Source of the DNA: ZC4RG30 sp031424095
Lineage (GTDB): Bacteria > Pseudomonadota > Gammaproteobacteria > Steroidobacterales > Steroidobacteraceae
Assembly: GCA_031424095.1 (NCBI GenBank)
Contig: JANPGU010000371.1
Location: 1 to 31,192 of the forward strand
DNA: 31,192 bases
Direction of reading: 5' to 3'
Shown here in pieces: positions 22,813 through 29,739 of this stretch; within the stretch, counting starts at the first letter, position 1, and every line of letters starts with the position of its first letter. A program made the position numbers and the translations under genes. Below the pieces are notes generated by a model. The model saw only the letters and a program-made list of their open reading frames with translations. It did not search any database and had not been told where the DNA came from.

Positions 22813-24162
22813 ATGAATGAAACCTATGACCTGATCGTGATCGGCGGCGGCAGCGGCGGCATCGCCACCGCGCGCCGCGCTACCGAATATGGCGCCCGTG
22901 TGGCGATTATCGAGGGCGGCCGGCTCGGCGGCACCTGCGTGAATGTGGGCTGTGTGCCCAAGAAGCTGATGTGGAACGCGGCGGAGTTCGTGGGGTCGGT
23001 GGCAGACGCCCGCGGCTATGGCTTCGACGCCACTCTGGGCGCACACGACTGGGCGGCCCTGAAAGTGCGCCGGGACGCCTATGTGGCCAAACTCAATGGC
23101 ATCTACGAAACCAATCTTGCGAAGCACAAGGTCACGCTGCTGCGCGGCTGGGCCCGGCTGCTGGACGCCCACAGCGTGGAAGTGGGCGGGCAGCGCCTGC
23201 GGGGAGAGCGGATTCTGCTGGCCAGCGGCGGGCGGCCGAAGCGGCCAGGAATTCCCGGTGCGGAACTGGGCATCGACTCTGACGGCTTCTTCGAGCTTGA
23301 GCAACGCCCGGAACGGGTGACGGTGATTGGTGGCGGCTATACCAGCGTGGAGATCGCGGGTGTGTTTGCCAGTCTGGGCAGCACGGTGACGGTGGTGGTG
23401 CGCGGCAACACGCTGTTGCGCGAGTTCGATCCGCTGCTGGCTGAAGCGTCGGCGGAAGGCCTGACCCAGCTGGGCGCCACGCTGATGATGCAGGCCAACC
23501 CCACGCAGCTTGCGCGTGCCGCCGACGGCCGGCGGATCGACCTGCGGCTGGACAATGGTGAGCTGCTCACCGACCAGGATGTGGTGGTCTGGACCACGGG
23601 GCGCGAGCCGCTCACGGATTACATCGATGCTGCCCTGGGGGTGAAGAAGGACCCGCGTGGCCATGTGGAAGTGGATGCGTTCCAGCAGACCTCGGTGCCC
23701 GGGGTGTTCGCGATTGGCGATGTCACCGGCCGCATCACGCTGACGCCGGTGGCGATTGCCGCGGGGCGCCGCCTGGCCGACCGGATCTGGGGTGGCATGG
23801 AAGGGCGCAAGCTCGACTACGACAATGTTCCCACCGTTCTGTTTGGCCATCCGCCGCTAGGATGCGTCGGATTGACCGAACCCGCCGCGCGCGAGAAATA
23901 TGGCGATTCCGTCAAAACCTATACCGCGTCGTTCGTCCCCATGTACCACGCGCTGACCACGGCACGGAACAAGACCCGCATGAAGCTGGTTACCGTCGGG
24001 CCCGAAGAACGGGTTGTCGGTGTGCATCTTGCCGGGCGTGGTGTCGATGAAATGCTGCAGGGCTTTGCCGTGGCCGTGCGCATGGGTGCCACCAAGCGGG
24101 ACTTCGACGACACCGTGGCGATTCATCCCACGGCCGCAGAAGAGCTGGTGACGATGCGGTGA
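22813..24162 (+). CDS. gorA: Glutathione-disulfide reductase
   Basis: A 449-residue class I pyridine nucleotide-disulfide oxidoreductase. The FAD motif is VIGGGSGGIATARRA. The redox disulfide is GGTCVNVGCVPKK (Cys42, Cys47). The NADPH domain has VIGGGYTSVEIAG followed by Arg residues in VVRGNTLLREFD, which fit NADPH preference. The C-terminal catalytic His is His438 (AIHPTAAEE). It keeps glutathione reduced in the cytoplasm. It overlaps the next gene by GTGA (24159-24162). A glutathione S-transferase lies a few genes downstream. Confidence 0.95.
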   Translation: MNETYDLIVIGGGSGGIATARRATEYGARVAIIEGGRLGGTCVNVGCVPKKLMWNAAEFVGSVADARGYGFDATLGAHDWAALKVRRDAYVAKLNGIYETNLAKHKVTLLRGWARLLDAHSVEVGGQRLRGERILLASGGRPKRPGIPGAELGIDSDGFFELEQRPERVTVIGGGYTSVEIAGVFASLGSTVTVVVRGNTLLREFDPLLAEASAEGLTQLGATLMMQANPTQLARAADGRRIDLRLDNGELLTDQDVVVWTTGREPLTDYIDAALGVKKDPRGHVEVDAFQQTSVPGVFAIGDVTGRITLTPVAIAAGRRLADRIWGGMEGRKLDYDNVPTVLFGHPPLGCVGLTEPAAREKYGDSVKTYTASFVPMYHALTTARNKTRMKLVTVGPEERVVGVHLAGRGVDEMLQGFAVAVRMGATKRDFDDTVAIHPTAAEELVTMR

Positions 24163-25205
24163 CGATACTGATCGCGCATCGGGGTGCGAGCGGCTACCTG
24201 CCTGAGCACACGCTGCCCGCCTATGCGCTGGCCGTGTTGCAGGGCGCCGATTATATCGAGCCCGATCTGGTGGCCACGCGCGATGGCGTGCTGGTGGCCC
24301 GCCATGAGAACGCGATCAGTGGCACCACCGATGTGGCGACGCATGCCGCGTTTGCCGAGCGTCGTCGCGTGCAGCAGATAGACGGTGTGTCGATGGACGG
24401 GTGGTTCACCGAGGATTTCACGCTCGCGGAACTCAAGACACTGCGTGCGCGCGAGCGGATTCCACAACTGCGGCCGGACAATGCGCGCCATGATGGCCAG
24501 TTCGAAATCCCCACCTTCAACGAGATCCTGGAATATCTGGCGCAGGTGAATGCAGCGCGGATGCTGGCTGGCCTTGCGCCGGTTGGTGTGTACCCCGAGA
24601 CCAAGCATCCCACGCATTTCGCTTCGATCGGCCTGGCGCTCGAACCGCTGCTGCTGGCGGCGCTGGACCATGGCCTGGGTGTGGCGCCAGTGTTCATCCA
24701 GTCATTCGAGGTGGACAATCTGCAGCAACTGCGAAAGCAGTGCGCGTATCCGCTGGTGCAGCTGATGTCCGCGGAGAGTGGTCCGTGGGATCGCAGGGCT
24801 GCCGGCGAATCAAGTGAATATTCCGTAATGTGCACGCCTGCCGGACTGCGCCTGGTCGCAGGCTATGCAAACGCCGTCGGCGTGCAGAAGACCATGGTGA
24901 TGCGCGAAGGTGCGGATGGCGCGTTACGCGCCACTTCCCTGGTCGAGGCCGCGCATGGCGCTGGACTTGCCGTGCACGCATGGACGTTTCGCGCCGAGAA
25001 CCAGTTTCTTCCCGCTGCACTGCGGCGCGGCAGTGAAGCGTCTGCGCACGGCGACATGCAGCGCGAGATCCGTGCATTCGTTGCGGCAGGCGTGGACGGC
25101 CTGTTCTGCGACCATCCGCAGCCCGCGCGCGAGGCGCTGCAAGGCGGCGGAACTCAATTGAGGAAAGATGTGTCAAGTCAGCCGCGCGGACCCGATCCGC
25201 AGTAA
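24159..25205 (+). CDS. Glycerophosphodiester phosphodiesterase family protein
   Basis: A 348-residue GDPD/GlpQ-type TIM-barrel protein that would release glycerol-3-phosphate from glycerophosphodiesters. The active-site motifs are IAHRGASGYLPEHTLPAY (HRG; PEHT where PENT is usual), YIEPDLV (ExD) and ARHEN. VYPETKHP and QSFEVDNL match later family motifs. The GTG start at 24159 places the HRG motif at residues 7-9, leaving no signal peptide, so it resembles cytoplasmic UgpQ in location while the length (348) and inserts resemble periplasmic GlpQ. The C-terminal 20 residues look disordered. It is translationally coupled to gorA. Confidence 0.9.
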   Translation: MTILIAHRGASGYLPEHTLPAYALAVLQGADYIEPDLVATRDGVLVARHENAISGTTDVATHAAFAERRRVQQIDGVSMDGWFTEDFTLAELKTLRARERIPQLRPDNARHDGQFEIPTFNEILEYLAQVNAARMLAGLAPVGVYPETKHPTHFASIGLALEPLLLAALDHGLGVAPVFIQSFEVDNLQQLRKQCAYPLVQLMSAESGPWDRRAAGESSEYSVMCTPAGLRLVAGYANAVGVQKTMVMREGADGALRATSLVEAAHGAGLAVHAWTFRAENQFLPAALRRGSEASAHGDMQREIRAFVAAGVDGLFCDHPQPAREALQGGGTQLRKDVSSQPRGPDPQ

Positions 25206-25274
25206 CGACGGCGTATCATGATTTCAGGCGCTGTCGCAGATGGTGGCCGGAAATTATCATTACAGGAGATACAC

Positions 25275-25739
25275 ATGACTAGCGTGAAATCCCGTGGGGG
25301 AATGGTGGCGATGCTTGCGGTGATGGCATTTGCTTCGGCGGGTGCGATGGCGCAGGCACCGGCTGGTGGTCCGCCGCGCATGGGCGGTGGCATGGGCATG
25401 GGCATGGGTCCCGCCGATCGTCCGACGACGCTGCAGCGCCAGGGTCTGGATGATCCCGCATTGAATCTCACCGCAGCGCAGAAGGCGCAGATCGACAAGA
25501 TCGTCGACGCATATCTGGTCGAGCAGAAGACGCTGGGCGAGAAGTATCCGATGACGCCGGGTTCGCCGCCGAGCCAGGAAGCCATGGCAGCCCGCATGAC
25601 CTCCCGTGCGAACCTCAACACGGCGGTTGGAAAGGTACTCGACGACTCGCAGAAGAAGACCTGGGAAGCAGCCCGCGCTGCACGCCGTCCGCCGGGCGGT
25701 GGCATGGGTGGTGCCGGTGGTCCTCCGCCGGCACGTTGA
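25275..25739 (+). CDS. Small exported LTXXQ-like protein with Gly/Met-rich segments
   Basis: A 154-residue protein with a signal peptide (about residues 1-27, ending GAMAQA). A low-complexity GGGMGMGMG segment follows, then LNLTAAQKAQIDKIVDAYL, which resembles the LTxxQ motif of the Spy/CpxP-like periplasmic family. A helical region with several charged residues leads to a Pro/Gly-rich tail (GGGMGGAGGPPPAR). It is preceded by a strong SD, AGGAG at 25264-25268. A periplasmic chaperone or metal-binding role is suggested by the motif and Met content, but neither is shown. A strong hairpin lies 11 nt after the stop. Confidence 0.7.
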   Translation: MTSVKSRGGMVAMLAVMAFASAGAMAQAPAGGPPRMGGGMGMGMGPADRPTTLQRQGLDDPALNLTAAQKAQIDKIVDAYLVEQKTLGEKYPMTPGSPPSQEAMAARMTSRANLNTAVGKVLDDSQKKTWEAARAARRPPGGGMGGAGGPPPAR

Positions 25740-25750
25740 TTGCTGGCGTA

Positions 25751-25776
25751 GCGGGAGTCTCGATGCAGACTCCCGC
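25751..25776. terminator. Strong hairpin after the LTXXQ-like gene (no T tract)
   Basis: GCGGGAGTCT (25751-25760) pairs perfectly with AGACTCCCGC (25767-25776) across the 6-nt loop CGATGC. A perfect 10-bp GC-rich stem 11 nt past a stop codon suggests transcription termination or mRNA 3' end protection. There is no T tract on either side, so it is not a canonical intrinsic terminator. Confidence 0.45.
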
Positions 25777-25822
25777 CTGATACAGTCGGGTGCTGCAGAT
25801 CCTGCAGATCTCGGGCCACGGG

Positions 25823-26026
25823 ATGATGGAAGACGACGTTGCGTCAGAGAGCGTTGCAGAAGATGGTGCGACGGTAGTCATCACCCAGCGTGTGCGCGCC
25901 GACAGCCTGGCGAAGTACGAGGCCTGGCTCGGTAACAGCCAGCCACTCACCACATTGATCGTCAGTGAGATCATCCTGGTGCTGATGGTGTACGTGGTCA
26001 TGCCGCGCGACCGTCAGGATTCTTAA
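25823..26026 (+). pseudogene. Internally deleted remnant of an ABM-superfamily membrane protein
   Basis: The frame (ATG 25823, or GTG 25790) encodes 67 residues. The N-terminal half (ATVVITQRVRADSLAKYEAW) looks like the first strand and helix of antibiotic-biosynthesis-monooxygenase-like proteins of the type VTVVVTRRVKPGREAEYEAWL. The C-terminal half (PLTTLIVSEIILVLMVYVVM followed by PR) looks like the last membrane segment of the same longer proteins. The intervening part, more than 100 residues in full-length members as I recall them, is missing without loss of frame. No clear Shine-Dalgarno is seen. It could be a decayed gene or a newly formed small membrane protein. Confidence 0.5.
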
Positions 26027-26044
26027 CTTCATTCTGGAGCCGAC

Positions 26045-26449
26045 ATGAAATCAATGAAGAAGGTACTTTCCTTTGTGGCGCTGACTCTGCTGGGATTCGC
26101 GTCTGTATCCATCCAGGCGCAGGATTCTGCCGGGCGCAAGGAGCTGAGCCGGGCTGACCTCGCGGGTGCTCCGGGCATGGAGGTCATCCTCTCCATCACC
26201 GAACTGAAGCCGGGTGATGTCATCGCCGAGCATTTTCACCACGGCATCGAGGCCGGCTACATCATCGAGGGCGGAACGGTGGAGCAGGTTGGCAAGCCAC
26301 CGATCACCTTTGCGGATGGCTCACCCATCATGAATCTGCGCGATGTGCTGCATGGTGGCTACAAGGTCATCGGTACGAAGACCCTCAAGCTGGTAACCGT
26401 GCATGTCGTGGACAAGGGCAAGCCCCTCTACGATTCGGGAAAGAAATAG
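26045..26449 (+). CDS. Exported cupin-domain protein
   Basis: A 134-residue protein with a signal peptide (about residues 1-26, ending SIQAQ). A single cupin domain follows with a complete motif 1, GDVIAEHFHHGIEAGYIIEG, fitting G-x5-HxH-x3-E-x6-G. The two His and the Glu would bind a metal. It has GGAG at 26036-26039 before ATG 26045 and is 5 nt upstream of a glutathione S-transferase gene, so the two are probably cotranscribed. The substrate is unknown; periplasmic small cupins of this kind are mostly uncharacterised. Confidence 0.82.
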   Translation: MKSMKKVLSFVALTLLGFASVSIQAQDSAGRKELSRADLAGAPGMEVILSITELKPGDVIAEHFHHGIEAGYIIEGGTVEQVGKPPITFADGSPIMNLRDVLHGGYKVIGTKTLKLVTVHVVDKGKPLYDSGKK

Positions 26450-26454
26450 ACTTC

Positions 26455-27099
26455 ATGCAGCTTTACGCGCACCCCTTTTCTTCTTATTGCCAGAAGGTGC
26501 TAATCGCGCTCTATGAGAACGCGACTGCGTTTGAGTACCGCAGCCTGGAAGAACCTGCCGCCGGCGCGGAGCTGGCCGCACTCTGGCCACTGAAGCGTTT
26601 TCCCGTGCTGGTGGATCGCGGTCGCACCATTCTCGAGACCAGCACGATCATCGAGTATCTGCAGATCCACCATCCCGGACCGGTCCGCCTGATTGCGGAT
26701 GGCGATGCGGGTATCGAGGCGCGCATGCTGGACCGCGTTTTCGACAACTACGTCATGACGCCCATGCAGAAGGTCGTGCTGAACCAGATTCGACCGGAAG
26801 CGGATCGTGATGCCTGTGGTGTGAGCGAGGCGCGCAGTTCCCTCGACCGGATTTATGCCTGGCTGGATCAGCACCTTGCTGGTCGCAACTGGGCCGCTGG
26901 TGCAGACTTCTCGCTTGCCGACTGCGCCGCGGCGCCTTCCCTGTTTTATGCGGACTGGGCGCAGCAGATTCCAGCGGCCCACACACATCTACGGGCTTAC
27001 CGGGCGCGGGTGCTGGCGCGCCCTTCCGTAGCCCGCGCTGTGGATGAGGCGCGTCCCTATCGCAGTTACTTTCCACTCGGCGCGCCGGATCGGGATTGA
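26455..27099 (+). CDS. Glutathione S-transferase family protein
   Basis: A 214-residue protein. The N-terminal thioredoxin-like domain (about 1-80) has LYAHPFSSYCQKVLIALYEN and the glutathione-binding segment LKRFPVLVDRGRTILETSTIIEYL (cis-Pro in FPVL and ETS). The C-terminal helical domain includes NWAAGADFSLADCAAAPSLF, the usual N-capping/hydrophobic staple region. It is cytoplasmic and probably conjugates glutathione to electrophiles. It may depend on the GorA encoded upstream for reduced glutathione. It converges on the HupE-like gene with a 14-nt gap and no clear terminator. Confidence 0.92.
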   Translation: MQLYAHPFSSYCQKVLIALYENATAFEYRSLEEPAAGAELAALWPLKRFPVLVDRGRTILETSTIIEYLQIHHPGPVRLIADGDAGIEARMLDRVFDNYVMTPMQKVVLNQIRPEADRDACGVSEARSSLDRIYAWLDQHLAGRNWAAGADFSLADCAAAPSLFYADWAQQIPAAHTHLRAYRARVLARPSVARAVDEARPYRSYFPLGAPDRD

Positions 27100-27113
27100 C
27101 GACCTGCGCAGTG

Positions 27114-28259
27114 TCAGTGCACGGGCAGGAAGCGCAGGTCAAACGCGCGTTCGGCAAACCACAGGGCGCCGACGACGGCGATCATGGCGGAACCGCCCTT
27201 GAACAACGCGCTGCGGTAGATCTGTGTGTTGCGCAGGGCGTAAGCGCAGGGCAGGAATACCGCAACGATGGCGAGCTGGCCAAGCTCGACCCCGACGTTG
27301 AAGCCCACCAGCGCGAGGGCCAGTGAAGCGCGCGGCAGGCCAAGATCGCTGAGCACGCTGGCGAATCCAAAGCCGTGGATGAGTCCAAAGCAGAAGGCCA
27401 CCAGCCAGCGCCTGCCGGAGACCAGCGGAAAGACATTGTTCAGCGCGGCAGCCACGACCGACAGGGCAATCGCGGATTCCGTGAGTCGCGCCGGCGGATG
27501 CAGGACACCGAAGGTTGCCAGGCCCAGCGTCAGGGAATGCGCGGCCGTGAACGCGGTGACCACGCGGAACACTTCCATGGCGGCGGGCTGCCAGCGCGCC
27601 TGGGGTTCCCATTTTCTGCCCCGGCGCAGCAGCACCGCTGGCAGCAGCAGGGAGAACAGGAACAGCAGGTGATCGAATCCGCTCCAGATGTGTTCGATGC
27701 CAGTCAGCAGATAGCCGGACATCTGCCGCCACGCGCTCGACTGCACAGCGCCAATTACGGCGGAAGGCGCTGCAGGACCGAGGACCTGCGTATAGGTTTG
27801 TCCGCCGAACGCCACGTTCAGCAGGCCGCGATGCCCCGCATCCAGGTTGGTAAACAGGTGGTACGCAACCCGGAGCTCCGTGACCTCGGCTGCACAATGG
27901 GCGGTGAATTCCAGTACGGCATACGCACCATCCGAGTGGCGATCCACCAGCAGCGTGTTGCCGCCGGGGATGCACGAGCCGCCAGCGCTGCGCAGTGACA
28001 GGGCCTGCATTGCAAAGCCTGCGATCTGGTCCTTGCGCTGCCGGACTTCTCCCCAGGTGAGCTGCCCGTCGCCATCGCCGTCAAGATCGAGTGCGACATC
28101 CAGATCGCGCAGGGCGATGTCCCATTGGCCGACGACGTCTGAGCCGTGCACGGTGAGGTGCAGGTAGCTGTCACTGGACTTGTGCGCCTGGACAGGAAGG
28201 CTGGCACAAAGCGCCAACATGAGAATCGCGATCCAGCGCTGCACTACCTGGGGGTTCAT
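27114..28259 (-). CDS. HupE/UreJ-type membrane protein with EF-hand-bearing periplasmic domain
   Basis: A 381-residue protein with a signal peptide (about 1-25, ending PVQA), an N-terminal extracytoplasmic domain (about 26-175) and a C-terminal membrane domain of about six to seven helices. The outer domain contains a perfect EF-hand loop DGDGDGQLTWGE (Asp60 to Glu71). The membrane part has HIWSGFDH (His190, Asp196, His197), the HX5DH motif of HupE nickel permeases, plus AAHSLTLG (His241), LIHGFG (His295) and NVGVELGQ (Glu325). A metal transport role is plausible but unproven, and no hydrogenase or urease gene is in the window. It is the last gene of the DUF4331 cluster, 4 nt after the TPR gene and without its own SD. 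Confidence 0.85.
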   Translation of the reverse strand: MNPQVVQRWIAILMLALCASLPVQAHKSSDSYLHLTVHGSDVVGQWDIALRDLDVALDLDGDGDGQLTWGEVRQRKDQIAGFAMQALSLRSAGGSCIPGGNTLLVDRHSDGAYAVLEFTAHCAAEVTELRVAYHLFTNLDAGHRGLLNVAFGGQTYTQVLGPAAPSAVIGAVQSSAWRQMSGYLLTGIEHIWSGFDHLLFLFSLLLPAVLLRRGRKWEPQARWQPAAMEVFRVVTAFTAAHSLTLGLATFGVLHPPARLTESAIALSVVAAALNNVFPLVSGRRWLVAFCFGLIHGFGFASVLSDLGLPRASLALALVGFNVGVELGQLAIVAVFLPCAYALRNTQIYRSALFKGGSAMIAVVGALWFAERAFDLRFLPVH

Positions 28260-28263
28260 GACA

Positions 28264-29463
28264 TCAGGTCTTCAGCAGCGCAGCAAGCTGCGCATCGTGC
28301 AGGCCGGTGGTCCGCATCCACGCGCCGATCTCTCTTGTCGCAGCCTCGTCACCGCTTGCTTGCGCAGACTCCAGCAATATCCGGACATCGGCAGGTTCCT
28401 TCTGTACCTGCCAGTTCTCCTGCGCCAGCTTCAGGGCCGCACGCGGATCGTCTCGCAGTCGAAGCTCAAAACGCGCCGCTTCGCGCAAGTGAGTGCGGTC
28501 ACCGCGTTGTGCTGCTGCCGCGTGTCGTGCTGCAAGCTCGCTGATGTCCTGCTTGAGCTGCGCTTGCCATGGATTGGCGCCGCCTGAGTTTCTGGCCGCT
28601 ACAGACATTGCCTTGAGTGCCAGCGCATGGCGCAGCAGCAGGTTGTCATCCTTCATGAGTGCCGCGGTGAGTTCCAGCACCTGCTGCGGCTTGCCCATGT
28701 CGAGCAGCAGGTCGCAGTAGGCCGTGCGGGCATAACGATCGGATGCATCGATGGCCAGCGCCTGCTGGAAGTGCTGCGCTGCCTGCGATGGATTCCCTTC
28801 GCGCGCCGCGGTTTCCGCGAGCAGTGTGCTGGCCCACAGTTTCAGCACCGAGTCATTGTCTGGCGCATGGTCGAGGGCGCGCTGGGCGAGCGTCCTGGCA
28901 TTGCCCAACTTGCCCGTGACGCTGGCAATGCTTGCCAGGCACAGGGCCGATGTGACCTCGCCTGAGCTGCGCAGCAGCGCCGCGCAGTCGCGTTGCGCCT
29001 CGGTATATCGACCCAGCACCTGCAGGATGGTGGCGCGCGTCAGCAGTGCCTGGGCATTGGCCGGGCTCTGGGCCAGCGCGCCGTCCAGTTCGTGCAGCGC
29101 TTGCGTGAATTGATGCAGGGACTGCATTGCCGTGGCACGCAGCACGCGAACCGGCGCCGGCGCCTGCGCGCCATCCGGCCATTCAGAAAGAGTGCTCTGG
29201 GCGTAGCCCAGGAAGCGGGGGTCGCCATTGCGGCGCGCGGCCTCGATGTAGTCGCGGGCCAGCGTGAGTCTTGTGTCGAGATTGGCGGGATTGCGCTGCA
29301 CGGCGAGCCGCTGTTGCCGTAGCGCCGCCAGTGCCGGATCAGAACGGACCGGCAGTGTCTCCAGCACCACTTCATCGCCGGCTGGCAGGAAGGGCGCTGC
29401 CGGCACCAGGGCTGGCGCAAGCGCCAGCCCCAGTCCGATCCACACTTTCAACGACCGGAACAT
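28264..29463 (-). CDS. Exported tetratricopeptide-repeat protein
   Basis: A 399-residue protein with a signal peptide (about residues 1-23, ending VPAAP). Several TPR-like helical pairs run from about residue 45 to 300, for example ALHELDGALAQSPANAQALL, ILQVLGRYTEAQRD and AAQHFQQALAIDASDRYART. The start ATG 29463 follows the lipoprotein stop by one base (TGA-G-ATG) and has no clear SD, indicating translational coupling; the open frame further upstream overlaps the lipoprotein gene. TPRs usually hold protein partners together, so this is probably the periplasmic scaffold of the cluster. No catalytic motif is seen. Confidence 0.85.
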   Translation of the reverse strand: MFRSLKVWIGLGLALAPALVPAAPFLPAGDEVVLETLPVRSDPALAALRQQRLAVQRNPANLDTRLTLARDYIEAARRNGDPRFLGYAQSTLSEWPDGAQAPAPVRVLRATAMQSLHQFTQALHELDGALAQSPANAQALLTRATILQVLGRYTEAQRDCAALLRSSGEVTSALCLASIASVTGKLGNARTLAQRALDHAPDNDSVLKLWASTLLAETAAREGNPSQAAQHFQQALAIDASDRYARTAYCDLLLDMGKPQQVLELTAALMKDDNLLLRHALALKAMSVAARNSGGANPWQAQLKQDISELAARHAAAAQRGDRTHLREAARFELRLRDDPRAALKLAQENWQVQKEPADVRILLESAQASGDEAATREIGAWMRTTGLHDAQLAALLKT

Positions 29464-29464
29464 C

Positions 29465-29713
29465 TCAGTAGATGGCTTCCGGTGCAATGTCTTCCGGTGT
29501 CGTGGCGGCATAGCCGTCCACCGCCACCGGCAAGGCCGTGTCGTCACTGGTGGACATGAGCGACCTCACGGCCGTGAAGAAGATGTCCATCGCCGACGGC
29601 GTTGGCGTACCTCCTCCTCCTGGCCCTGGCGCCGAACCCGAGTCCGATCCACCGCAGCCGGCGATCGCTCCTGCAGTGGCCAGCATGGCCACGATAGCAA
29701 TGTGTCGTTTCAT
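29465..29713 (-). CDS. Small lipoprotein, 82 residues, unknown family
   Basis: The N-terminus is a textbook lipoprotein signal with lipobox AIAGC (Cys20). A flexible Gly/Ser/Pro linker follows (GGSDSGSAPGPGGGGTPTP), then a 40-residue C-terminal segment with MDIFFTAVRSLM. It has a strong SD (AGGAG, CTCCT on the plus strand at 29720-29724). Asp follows CGG rather than sitting at +2, so outer-membrane sorting is expected. It is placed between DUF4331 and the TPR protein. I do not recognise a family; the C-terminal segment may be a docking peptide. Confidence 0.75.
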   Translation of the reverse strand: MKRHIAIVAMLATAGAIAGCGGSDSGSAPGPGGGGTPTPSAMDIFFTAVRSLMSTSDDTALPVAVDGYAATTPEDIAPEAIY

Positions 29714-29739
29714 GAAATTCTCCTGTGGCTGGCCTGCGG

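Noticed and set aside
20729..22816. 695-codon open frame antisense to prlC
   Set aside because: Its composition (His, Gln, Ala, Gly-rich without motifs) is that of a shadow frame; prlC on the other strand carries all M3 motifs.
22765..23850. Long open frame antisense to gorA
   Set aside because: It lacks motifs and covers a complete glutathione reductase gene.
25779..25822. Tandem CTGCAGATC repeat and GTG 25790 start
   Set aside because: Two 9-bp units are too little to call a repeat element, and no SD precedes the GTG.
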